The translations under genes were made by a program, and so were the position numbers. 64,000 bases of DNA from an uncultured Tenacibaculum sp. (lineage in GTDB: Bacteria > Bacteroidota > Bacteroidia > Flavobacteriales > Flavobacteriaceae), in NCBI GenBank assembly GCA_947497895.1, contig CANMIL010000009.1, forward strand, positions 124,001 through 188,000. Direction: 5' to 3'. Every line of letters begins with the position of its first letter. Position 1 is the stretch's first letter. The notes under the pieces are model-generated. The model ran no database searches. It had not been told where the DNA came from and saw only the letters and a list, made by a program, of their open reading frames with translations. Positions 17,252-24,696 of this stretch are shown piece by piece.

Positions 17252-18577
17252 ATGGCTAGATACGAACTGAAGTTACCTAAAATGGGTGAAAGCGTTGCAG
17301 AAGCGACAATTACTTCTTGGCTTAAAGAAGTAGGAGATACAATTGAATTAGATGATACCGTTGTAGAGGTTGCCACTGATAAAGTAGATAGCGAAGTACC
17401 TAGTGAAGTAGAAGGTAAATTAGTTGAAATATTATTTGAAAAGGATGCTGTAGTTCAAGTTGGTCAAACAATTGCAGTTATTGAAATAGAAGGAGAAGAT
17501 ACAGGAGCAAGTTCATCTGAGAGTACAGAAGTGAAAGAAGAAGTACCTGCTGCGGTGGCTGAAGTGGAAAAAACTATTACTGAGGCAAAGGAAACTGTAA
17601 ACGGATCTTTAGATACATCATCAAGTGATCGTTTTTATTCACCGTTAGTAAAGAGTATTGCTCAGGCTGAAGGTATTTCAATAGCAGAGTTAGAAGGAAT
17701 TCAAGGATCAGGAAAAGAAGGTAGAGTTACAAAGAATGATATTCTAAGTTTTATTGAAAATAGAGGTAGTCAACCTCAAGCAACTACTGCACCAGTAGCA
17801 AAAGTTGCTGCACCAAAGGTTGAAAAGACTACACCTAAACCTGCTTCAACCCCTATTACTTTAGGAGGAGAAGATCAAATCATAGAAATGAGCCGTATGG
17901 GTAAACTTGTTTCTAAGCATATGGTTGATTCAATCCAAACTTCTGCTCATGTTCAATCATTTATTGAAATTGATGTAACTAACATTGTAAATTGGAGAAA
18001 CAAAGTAAAAAATGCTTACCAACAGAGAGAGGGTGAAAAACTAACGTTTACACCAATCTTTATGCAAGCTGTTGCTCAAACAATAAAGAAACATCCTTTA
18101 ATCAACATTTCTGTAGACGGAGATAAGATTATCCAAAGAGGAAATATAAACTTAGGAATGGCTGCTGCACTTCCTGATGGAAACTTAATTGTACCTGTAA
18201 TTAAGAATGCAGATCAATTGAGTTTAGTAGGAATGACTAAGCAAGTAAATGACTTAGCTCAGAGATCAAGAGCGAACAAATTAAAGCCAGACGAAATTCA
18301 AGGAGGTACTTATACTGTAACCAATGTTGGAAGTTTTGGTTCAATTATGGGAACACCAATTATTAATCAACCTCAAGTGGCTATTTTAGCGTTAGGAGCG
18401 ATTAGAAAGATGCCATCTGTAGTTGAAACACCAGAAGGAGATTTCATTGGAATTCGTCACAAAATGATTGTTTCACATTCATACGATCATAGAGTTGTAA
18501 ATGGAGCTCTTGGAGGAATGTTTATTAAAACTTTTAAAGAAATATTAGAAGCTTGGGATGTAAATCAAGATTTCTAA
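17252..18577 (+). CDS. 2-oxoacid dehydrogenase complex E2, dihydrolipoamide acyltransferase
   Basis: 441 residues. Residues 1-76 are a lipoyl domain with the lipoylation lysine Lys44 in EVATDKVDSEVP. About 127-165 is the peripheral-subunit-binding domain (SPLVKSIAQAEGISIAELEG, then GSGKEGRVTKNDIL). About 215-440 is the catalytic acyltransferase with His413 in SHSYDHRVVNG. Ala/Pro-rich linkers separate the domains. The sequence type suggests the branched-chain 2-oxoacid complex, but 2-oxoglutarate or pyruvate E2 is not excluded. E1 and E3 are not adjacent. Confidence 0.93.
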   Translation: MARYELKLPKMGESVAEATITSWLKEVGDTIELDDTVVEVATDKVDSEVPSEVEGKLVEILFEKDAVVQVGQTIAVIEIEGEDTGASSSESTEVKEEVPAAVAEVEKTITEAKETVNGSLDTSSSDRFYSPLVKSIAQAEGISIAELEGIQGSGKEGRVTKNDILSFIENRGSQPQATTAPVAKVAAPKVEKTTPKPASTPITLGGEDQIIEMSRMGKLVSKHMVDSIQTSAHVQSFIEIDVTNIVNWRNKVKNAYQQREGEKLTFTPIFMQAVAQTIKKHPLINISVDGDKIIQRGNINLGMAAALPDGNLIVPVIKNADQLSLVGMTKQVNDLAQRSRANKLKPDEIQGGTYTVTNVGSFGSIMGTPIINQPQVAILALGAIRKMPSVVETPEGDFIGIRHKMIVSHSYDHRVVNGALGGMFIKTFKEILEAWDVNQDF

Positions 18578-18598
18578 AAAAAAGAAAATATATTCAAT

Positions 18599-18632
18599 AA
18601 AAAAGTCGTGCTTTTAGCACGACTTTTTTATT
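18599..18632. terminator. Bidirectional terminator between E2 and queE
   Basis: AAAAAAGTCGTGC pairs with GCACGACTTTTTT around a short loop, with T runs on both strands between two convergent genes. Confidence 0.9.
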
Positions 18633-18651
18633 CCTAAGATTTGACTATCTA

Positions 18652-19281
18652 CTAAGGAATATTCAAATATTTATGTGTTTGTAAAGAAATTCTCCACTTA
18701 GGGTTTTCCATAACATAGTCTATAATTAACGGAGTCATTTTTTCTTTTTTACTCCATTCTGGTTGTAAAAACAATTGACAGTCTGAACCTACTTTTTCTG
18801 CTTGTTCTTCAGCAAACTTAAAGTCATTTTTGTTATGAATAATCATTTTCAACTCATCAGCTTCTGTATAAGATCGTTCCATAGGAAGTTTTGTTTTTTT
18901 GGGAGATAAACAAAACCAATCCCAAACCCCAGAAAAATCATAAGCACCAGAGGTTTCAATATGAGTTTTAATATTATTTAACTTTAATTGATTAGTTATA
19001 TAATCTAAACTCCACATCAAAGGTTCTCCACCAGTAATAACTACTGTTTCAGCATACTTCTTTGCATGCTCTACAATAATGTCAGCATGTGTCGGAGGAT
19101 GAAGATCGGCATTCCAACTTTCTTTAACATCACACCAATGGCATCCAACATCACAACCACCAATTCGAATAAAATATGCAGCGGTACCAGTGTGTGCACC
19201 CTCACCTTGAATTGTATAAAATTCTTCCATTAACGGAAGCATTTCTCCTTTATTTACTAACTCTTGCGTCTTTAAATCCAT
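18652..19281 (-). CDS. queE: 7-carboxy-7-deazaguanine synthase (radical SAM)
   Basis: 209 residues. A radical SAM enzyme of queuosine and deazaguanine synthesis that converts 6-carboxy-tetrahydropterin to 7-carboxy-7-deazaguanine. The cluster ligands are in GGCDVGCHWCDVKESW (Cys43, Cys47, Cys50), a CxxxCxxC arrangement, and VVITGGEPLMW is the GGE SAM motif. With the ATG at 19281 the gene overlaps ridA by 32 bp. An in-frame ATG at 19242 has a strong AAAGGAGAA site six bases upstream and is a serious alternative start (196 residues). No other que genes are nearby. Confidence 0.93.
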   Translation of the reverse strand: MDLKTQELVNKGEMLPLMEEFYTIQGEGAHTGTAAYFIRIGGCDVGCHWCDVKESWNADLHPPTHADIIVEHAKKYAETVVITGGEPLMWSLDYITNQLKLNNIKTHIETSGAYDFSGVWDWFCLSPKKTKLPMERSYTEADELKMIIHNKNDFKFAEEQAEKVGSDCQLFLQPEWSKKEKMTPLIIDYVMENPKWRISLQTHKYLNIP

Positions 19282-19729
19282 CTGCTTTTACTGCGATTAC
19301 ATCAATTTCAATTTTGGCATCTACCAATAAATCGGCTGCAAAGGTAGTTCTTGCGGGTTTATTTTTAGGAAAATATTTACGGAAAATTGCATTAAATTGA
19401 TTAAAATCATTTAAATCGGCTAAAATAACGGTGCATTTAATGACATGTTCCATGTCTGATCCATGAGCAGCAAGTACATCTTTAATATTTTCTAAAGCTT
19501 GAGTAGCTTCTCCTTCAATACCTCCAGGAGCTAATTTCCTGGTTCCAGGATGTATTCCAACTTGCCCTGCCAAGTATAGCATATTTCCTACTTGAACAGC
19601 ATCGGAAAATGGGGCGTTTTTCTTTCTTTCTAGTTTTGAGGAATGAAAGATTAGGGCTGGTTTTTCGATTTTACTGCATGAAATAGTAAGAGAAGATAAA
19701 AAGACTAAAGCGATTATTTTAGTTTTCAT
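19250..19729 (-). CDS. RidA/YjgF-family protein with lipoprotein signal
   Basis: 159 residues from the ATG at 19729; a longer frame upstream lacks support. The N-terminus MKTKIIALVFLSSLTISC is a lipoprotein signal with Cys18. The rest is a Rid-family domain: FSDAVQVGNMLYLAGQVGI, then GGIEGEATQALENIKDVLAA and VIKCTVILADLNDF, with a conserved Arg in KPARTTFAADLL. Cytosolic RidA hydrolyses reactive enamine/imine intermediates, but this one should sit at a membrane, so its role is unclear. It is the upstream gene of a pair overlapping queE. Confidence 0.88.
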   Translation of the reverse strand: MKTKIIALVFLSSLTISCSKIEKPALIFHSSKLERKKNAPFSDAVQVGNMLYLAGQVGIHPGTRKLAPGGIEGEATQALENIKDVLAAHGSDMEHVIKCTVILADLNDFNQFNAIFRKYFPKNKPARTTFAADLLVDAKIEIDVIAVKADGFKDARVSK

Positions 19730-19833
19730 ATGTAGAATATTATGCCTGTTCTTCGTAAAGTTAATAAATAAAGTTAACGGGGTTTTTTGAAATGCTATAA
19801 TTAATAGTATTTTTATCAAAATTTTAGACGGAA

Positions 19834-21345
19834 ATGAGTAATAAAGAGGCTTTTTTTAATCATATTACGGAAGGATATACTTGTAAAGGAGATTATTTAA
19901 CTTTAGGAGCAGGTATGTTAGAGGAGGAAACCATAACGAATGCATTGGTCAATATTCCTTTAAAAACTTTAAATAGACATGGTTTAATTGCGGGAGCAAC
20001 AGGTACAGGTAAAACGAAAACATTACAAGTTTTAGCTGAAAATATGTCTGAAAAAGGAATCCCTGTTTTACTTATGGATGTGAAAGGAGATTTGAGTGGA
20101 TTGGCCCAAGCAAGTGCTGGGCACCCAAAGATTGATGAGCGTCATGAAAAAATTGGAATTCCATTTGATGCAAAAAAGTTTCCTATTGAAATTTTAACCA
20201 TTTCTGAACAAGATGGTGTTCGTTTGCGTGCAACGGTTTCTGAATTTGGGCCAGTTCTTTTGTCTAGAATATTAGATTTAACTGAAACACAAGCTGGAAT
20301 TGTAGCTATTATATTCAAGTATTGTGACGATAATCAATTACCGCTTTTAGATTTAAAAGATTTTAAAAAGCTACTTCAGTTTATTACGAACGAAGGTAAG
20401 GAGGAGGTTCAGGAAGAATATGGAAGGATCTCATCATCGAGTACAGGAGCAATTCTAAGGAAGATTGTAGAAATTGAACAGCAAGGCGGTGAATTGTTTT
20501 TTGGAGAGCGTTCATTTGAAGTTGACGATTTAACAAGAATAGACGAAAACGGGAGAGGTGTAATTTCTGTATTAAGATTAACTGATATTCAAGATAAACC
20601 TAAGTTGTTTTCTACTTTCATGTTACAATTGTTAGCAGAAGTATATGAGACATTTCCTGAACAAGGAGATAGTGGAAGGCCAGAATTGATCATCTTTATT
20701 GATGAGGCTCATTTAGTTTTTGATGAGGCTTCTAAGGCTTTACTAAGTCAAATAGAGAGTATTGTTAAGCTGATTAGGTCAAAAGGAATCGGTTTGTATT
20801 TTGTAACTCAAAATCCTAAAGACGTTCCAGAAGATGTACTGGCACAATTGGGAATGAAAGTTCAGCATGCTTTACGTGCATTTACGGCTAAAGATAGAAA
20901 GGCTTTAAAATTAGCATCTGAGAATTACCCAGATTCTGAATATTACAAAACTGAAGAAGTATTAACCCAACTTGGAATTGGTGAAGCGTTGGTTTCGGTA
21001 TTAAATGAAAAAGGAATTCCTACCCCTTTGGTAAGAACGATGTTAAGGGCACCAATGAGTAGAATGGATGTGCTTACCGAAAAGGAAATTCAAGAAGTAC
21101 TAGATAATTCAAAGCTCATTAAAAAGTACAACGATACCGTAGATAGAGAAAGTGCTTACGAATTATTGAATGATAAAATAAAAAGAATTAATAAGGAAAA
21201 GGAAAGAGATGAGGAGGAAAAGAAAACGACAAGAAGAAGTTCATCTTCATCAAGAAAAAGTACTCGAATGAATCCTATTGTTAAGGTTTTAACTAGCGCT
21301 ACGTTCATTAGGAGTGTGTTCGGAATCTTAAAAAAAGTAATATAA
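19834..21345 (+). CDS. HerA-like / DUF853-family P-loop ATPase
   Basis: 503 residues. Walker A is GATGTGKTKT (54-63), then VLLMDVKGDLSGLAQ. Walker B is LIIFIDEAHLVFDEA near 287, followed by RSKGIGLYFVTQNPKDVPEDV, as in the HerA/FtsK-type ATPases grouped as DUF853 (YjgR). The C-terminal 60 residues are highly charged with a Ser-rich stretch and a short hydrophobic end. Its cellular role is not established. HerA can pair with the nuclease NurA in DNA repair or defence, but no nuclease gene is next to it here. Start ATG at 19834. Confidence 0.85.
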   Translation: MSNKEAFFNHITEGYTCKGDYLTLGAGMLEEETITNALVNIPLKTLNRHGLIAGATGTGKTKTLQVLAENMSEKGIPVLLMDVKGDLSGLAQASAGHPKIDERHEKIGIPFDAKKFPIEILTISEQDGVRLRATVSEFGPVLLSRILDLTETQAGIVAIIFKYCDDNQLPLLDLKDFKKLLQFITNEGKEEVQEEYGRISSSSTGAILRKIVEIEQQGGELFFGERSFEVDDLTRIDENGRGVISVLRLTDIQDKPKLFSTFMLQLLAEVYETFPEQGDSGRPELIIFIDEAHLVFDEASKALLSQIESIVKLIRSKGIGLYFVTQNPKDVPEDVLAQLGMKVQHALRAFTAKDRKALKLASENYPDSEYYKTEEVLTQLGIGEALVSVLNEKGIPTPLVRTMLRAPMSRMDVLTEKEIQEVLDNSKLIKKYNDTVDRESAYELLNDKIKRINKEKERDEEEKKTTRRSSSSSRKSTRMNPIVKVLTSATFIRSVFGILKKVI

Positions 21346-21391
21346 AAACAATTTTAATCAAAAGAAAAACGTTATAAACAAAACAAATTAC

Positions 21392-21952
21392 ATGATAAAA
21401 CTATTTAAAATATTAGCGGTAGTGTTAGTTTCATTGGCTTTCGTTCAATGTAGTAATAATAAGTTTGATGTATCTAAGGGGAAGGTTGGTAAGTTAACAA
21501 CCAAGACTACCATACAGGAAATTGATGCGATATTTGCCAATGATTCAATAGTTAAAATCTTAAGTGAAGGAGAAAAGGGGCAATATGATTTCAGCGATGA
21601 TGATAAATATGAAATATATGAGAAAGGTGGTAAACACTTATTAACGATTGTTCCAAAAGAACAATTAGATTCTACTTCAACGATAAAAAGCATTGAGATT
21701 TTTGATGAAAGATTTCAAACAAAATCTGGATTAAATGTTAATTCTGATTTTCAACAAATAAATACGAATAATAAAATTAGTAAGGTAGAAACATCTTTTT
21801 CATCAGCAACTCTATTTATTGACGATTTAAATGCAACGATTGCAATCGATAAAGAAGATTTAGGTTTAAAAGAGTTTAGCATGCAAAAAGTTAGTATTGA
21901 TCAAATACCTGATTTGGCTAAAATCAAATCTTTGACAATCTGGTTTAACTAA
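21392..21952 (+). CDS. Hypothetical lipoprotein
   Basis: 186 residues. MIKLFKILAVVLVSLAFVQC is a lipoprotein signal with the acylated Cys at residue 20. The mature domain has mixed alpha/beta character with no catalytic motif I recognise. It includes a hydrophobic patch ATLFIDDLNATIAIDKEDLG and ends in IKSLTIWFN. It follows the HerA-like gene by 46 bp on the same strand and is closed by a terminator. Function unknown. Confidence 0.8.
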   Translation: MIKLFKILAVVLVSLAFVQCSNNKFDVSKGKVGKLTTKTTIQEIDAIFANDSIVKILSEGEKGQYDFSDDDKYEIYEKGGKHLLTIVPKEQLDSTSTIKSIEIFDERFQTKSGLNVNSDFQQINTNNKISKVETSFSSATLFIDDLNATIAIDKEDLGLKEFSMQKVSIDQIPDLAKIKSLTIWFN

Positions 21953-21972
21953 ATATTTAAAATATAAGTAGA

Positions 21973-22010
21973 AAGAGGCTCGTACTTTATGGTATGAGCC
22001 TCTTTTTTTG
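21973..22010 (+). terminator. Terminator after the lipoprotein gene
   Basis: AGAGGCTCGTAC pairs with GTATGAGCCTCT (one wobble), then eight T on the plus strand. It lies between convergent genes. Confidence 0.85.
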
Positions 22011-22030
22011 TTTCATGTTTTAATGAATGT

Positions 22031-22888
22031 TTATTCTTTAATTTCATCAATTTTATCAGCGATAAAGTCGTTGATTTTATCTTTGTTATCGGTGTATATT
22101 TTTAGCCATTTATCCCAAACTTTTTTTCGAGTATTTACTTCATTTACGCTTATACTAATAGATTCAATTGGATGTACTATAGGAATATACCTTCTTACTT
22201 TTTCCTTAGGAGTTTGAAGATCTGAAGATTTTCCTTTAGGTATGGCATTTTCAATTTCAATGGTTTTTAGATTATATGATTGTAATAGCCCGTCATAATC
22301 GAAATAGGAAATCTTTATATCAATAAGAATGTTAACCTTATGATGTTTTCTCTTCAGCTTAACGCTCGTATAATTAAAGAGGTATTCATCTAGTTGCAAT
22401 ATTTTGAATCTATTTTGACTTTTTTCATGGTCGTGAAAACTAAAATTTAATAATAGATTGTTTTTTAAAAAGCTGACCTGTTCTTTAGAGTCTTTGCTAC
22501 TTGGTAATTCACTGTAATTAGAGTATATCAACATTTTGTTATCGAAAATACTTGTTTTTGCATGTGTTGGTTTGCCTAAAAGAGAGTAATTAGCACTATT
22601 ATTTTTCGCAAATTTTTCGGGTTTATAAATGATATCAGCTAGGTTGTTTACAATATGTTTAGCCACAGGTTTAAGAATAAATCCGATAAAATTGACTTTG
22701 TTATTAATTGATTCTACAATACTATCTCTAGTCTTTATAGACGTTAACTTTAACTCTGATTTAGTATTTACGCGCCCTATATATTCAATATTGTTTTTAT
22801 TGACATAATAATGAGTAATCGCTTTTTGCTGAGAATAGAAGGGGCTGCTAAGTAAAAAAAGAAGTGTTAAAAGTTGAAATGCTTTCAT
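22031..22888 (-). CDS. Secreted hypothetical protein at the end of the two-component locus
   Basis: 285 residues. A signal peptide, MKAFQLLTLLFLLSSPFYSQ, is followed by a soluble, lysine-rich domain with no motif I recognise. Alternating strand-like segments include LLNFSFHDHEKSQNRFKIL and HHKVNILIDIKISYFDYDG. It is 10 bp after the gene at 22899-23309 and should be co-transcribed with it from the third operator-bearing promoter. That would make it an exported target of the LuxR-type regulator (inference). Function unknown. Confidence 0.78.
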   Translation of the reverse strand: MKAFQLLTLLFLLSSPFYSQQKAITHYYVNKNNIEYIGRVNTKSELKLTSIKTRDSIVESINNKVNFIGFILKPVAKHIVNNLADIIYKPEKFAKNNSANYSLLGKPTHAKTSIFDNKMLIYSNYSELPSSKDSKEQVSFLKNNLLLNFSFHDHEKSQNRFKILQLDEYLFNYTSVKLKRKHHKVNILIDIKISYFDYDGLLQSYNLKTIEIENAIPKGKSSDLQTPKEKVRRYIPIVHPIESISISVNEVNTRKKVWDKWLKIYTDNKDKINDFIADKIDEIKE

Positions 22889-22898
22889 AATTACCTTT

Positions 22899-23309
22899 TT
22901 AATTGACTTTTACTTCACCAACAACAAAACGACTATAATACGTGACAGGAATATACCCCGAGTCGGTACAACCTAAAAACAATTTTGATCCGGCTTCAAT
23001 TATATGTGTTCTGTAATGAGAACCACTTTGAATACCACTTCTCCAATTTGTTTTAACTGTTACTCGATACCTATTTTTACTGTCAGTATTTAGTAAATAT
23101 TGATTGGTGCCTCCACCAGCAAAACCGCATCGTCCAGAACTTCTTATAATAGTATTAAAGCCAAGTAATTTCTCTTCTTCAGAAAGGGATTCAAATTCAA
23201 TTTTGTAAGAGTTTATAATAGTTTGATCTTCCTTTTCTAGAGGTAAATTACTTCCTATCTCTGAATTTAATAGTTCTGAGAATTGTTTTTGAATAGTTTG
23301 TGAATTCAT
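22899..23309 (-). CDS. Hypothetical cytosolic protein under the conserved operator
   Basis: 136 residues, no signal peptide and no membrane segment. Residues 1-50 are helical and acidic. Then RSSGRCGFAGGGTNQYLLNT begins a beta-rich part with GSKLFLGCTDSGYIPVTYYSRF. I do not recognise the family. It starts 63 bp downstream of the palindromic operator at 23372-23389 and is followed closely by the secreted protein at 22031-22888. Start ATG at 23309. It lies immediately downstream of the response regulator gene but has its own promoter-like region. Confidence 0.75.
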   Translation of the reverse strand: MNSQTIQKQFSELLNSEIGSNLPLEKEDQTIINSYKIEFESLSEEEKLLGFNTIIRSSGRCGFAGGGTNQYLLNTDSKNRYRVTVKTNWRSGIQSGSHYRTHIIEAGSKLFLGCTDSGYIPVTYYSRFVVGEVKVN

Positions 23310-23340
23310 AATTTCAAGGTTTAATTGATTATTTATTACC

Positions 23341-23389
23341 TTAAAATTAGATGTAAATAGGAGAGTAGAGTATCCCTACAATTAGGGAT
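23341..23389 (-). promoter_or_regulatory. Operator-promoter 3 of the two-component locus
   Basis: The perfect palindrome ATCCCTA-N4-TAGGGAT (23372-23389) lies exactly 22 nt upstream of the -7-like box TAATTTTA (23349-23342, minus strand). The same geometry occurs at 24649-24696 and 28241-28288. It drives the genes at 22899-23309 and 22031-22888. Confidence 0.65.
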
Positions 23390-23390
23390 T

Positions 23391-24032
23391 TTAAAACTTG
23401 TATTTTTTTTCAATAGCATATTTTACTAACTCGTTACCATTAGTAAGTGCAAGTTTCCGAATCATGTTTTTTCTATGAGTATCCACAGTCGTTTTCGCGA
23501 TAAATAAAATTTCCGAAATTTGTTTTGAGGTTTTACCATTAGCTATTAAATGAAGAATCTCTTTCTCTCGATTTGACAGTACTACCTTCTCAGTTTTACC
23601 TATATTGGAATTTTCATCGATGTAATCATTCATAAAATTAAAAGCTACGTTCGGATCAAAAAAAGTTTCACCTTTGGCAACTTTTTCTATGGCCTCTGAA
23701 AGCATTTTTATTCCAGAGTTTTTTAAAAGGTACCCAGTTGCTCCGGCATCAAGCATTTGTTTAATAGCATCTGGTTGATCGAACATTGTTAAAGCCAATA
23801 TATTAATATGAGGAAATTTCGATTTAATAAGTTTGGTCGCTTCAATACCATCCATTTTTGGCATTCTTATATCCGTAATAACTAATTTAGGCTGTTTTAA
23901 AGAGACCAGTTTAACGAGATCTTCTCCATTATTCACGGTTCCTAAAATTGATATTTCGTCATTGTATTCAAAAAAGGAGAGTACACCATCAATAAGCATC
24001 TGATGATCTTCTGCCATTACCATTGTTATCAT
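23391..24032 (-). CDS. NarL/FixJ-type response regulator with LuxR HTH
   Basis: 213 residues. Residues 1-120 are a receiver domain: acidic residues Glu8-Asp9, phospho-acceptor Asp54 in ITDIRMPKMDG, and a conserved Lys in GYLLKNSG. The C-terminal LuxR helix-turn-helix (about 147-205) is LSNREKEILHLIANGKTSK followed by TTVDTHRKNMIRKL. It overlaps nothing and starts 2 bp after the stop of the gene at 24035-24628. It is the obvious partner of the HisKA_3 kinase at 24689-26554. It is the prime candidate to bind the three palindromes found only in this locus (inference). Confidence 0.95.
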   Translation of the reverse strand: MITMVMAEDHQMLIDGVLSFFEYNDEISILGTVNNGEDLVKLVSLKQPKLVITDIRMPKMDGIEATKLIKSKFPHINILALTMFDQPDAIKQMLDAGATGYLLKNSGIKMLSEAIEKVAKGETFFDPNVAFNFMNDYIDENSNIGKTEKVVLSNREKEILHLIANGKTSKQISEILFIAKTTVDTHRKNMIRKLALTNGNELVKYAIEKKYKF

Positions 24033-24034
24033 AC

Positions 24035-24628
24035 TTAGTTGTTTTTATTACTCAGTTTAGCCTTCTTAAAATTGGCCAATCGTGTTTTAAGGTCTAAAAT
24101 CCCGTCAATTTTAGCTATAATTTCTTCTAAAGTAGTTTGAGTATCCTCTATAATTTCATCAAGTTCGTTATATACTTGAATATGATATTGATTTAATTCT
24201 GTATATACACCCTTTAATTTAGCTTCGACTAATCGTAAACGTTTTTTTATTTTATTAGTTCTATTAATTTTCTTTGGAGAAACAATGCCGAGTAGATACA
24301 AAAGATAAAGAATGGTTGCAATAATGATACAGCTAGATGTAATAAATACTGCTAGTATAGCAACTACGAAATCACTGGTGCAAGGATCAAATTCTTCACC
24401 AGCATCGTTAAAATAGGCCTCCTTACAATGATTTTTCCCGTCAATAGGATAGAACGTAAAATCAATCACATCTCTAAAAAAACGCCAACGGAATGGTATT
24501 TTTTCTTCTGGATAATACTTTTCCGTATAATACCCAATTCTTGAAGAAATCGTATTGTCGGGATTTCCACCAGCAAGTACATTACCTAACTGATCTATGG
24601 AAATGAGAAAATTAGATATAAAGTTCAT
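24035..24628 (-). CDS. Membrane/coiled-coil protein with a phage-lysis-region-like N-terminal domain
   Basis: 197 residues in three parts. Residues 9-75 carry DQLGNVLAGGNPDNTISSR (12-30), a tryptophan/arginine segment, IDFTFYP and HCKEAY (67-72). That ordered pattern resembles small proteins of unknown function often encoded near lysis genes of prophages (DQL.N...GG.PD.T.S.R, then HC..AY). Residues 87-114 are a single membrane segment and 122-190 a coiled coil. In the known phage proteins I recall, the membrane and coiled-coil extension is not the rule. It is 2 bp upstream of the response regulator and under its own operator. The similarity is from memory, and the function is unknown. Confidence 0.7.
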   Translation of the reverse strand: MNFISNFLISIDQLGNVLAGGNPDNTISSRIGYYTEKYYPEEKIPFRWRFFRDVIDFTFYPIDGKNHCKEAYFNDAGEEFDPCTSDFVVAILAVFITSSCIIIATILYLLYLLGIVSPKKINRTNKIKKRLRLVEAKLKGVYTELNQYHIQVYNELDEIIEDTQTTLEEIIAKIDGILDLKTRLANFKKAKLSNKNN

Positions 24629-24648
24629 ATTTTCATGTTTAGTATTCT

Positions 24649-24696
24649 CAAATGTAATTGATGCACCGAATTTTAGGAATACCTATGTTTAAGTAT
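24649..24696 (-). promoter_or_regulatory. Operator-promoter 2 of the two-component locus
   Basis: On the minus strand ATACTTA-N4-TAGGTAT (24696-24679) is followed after exactly 22 nt by a perfect -7 box TACATTTG (24656-24649). The operator overlaps the kinase stop codon. It drives the gene at 24035-24628 and the response regulator. Confidence 0.65.
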
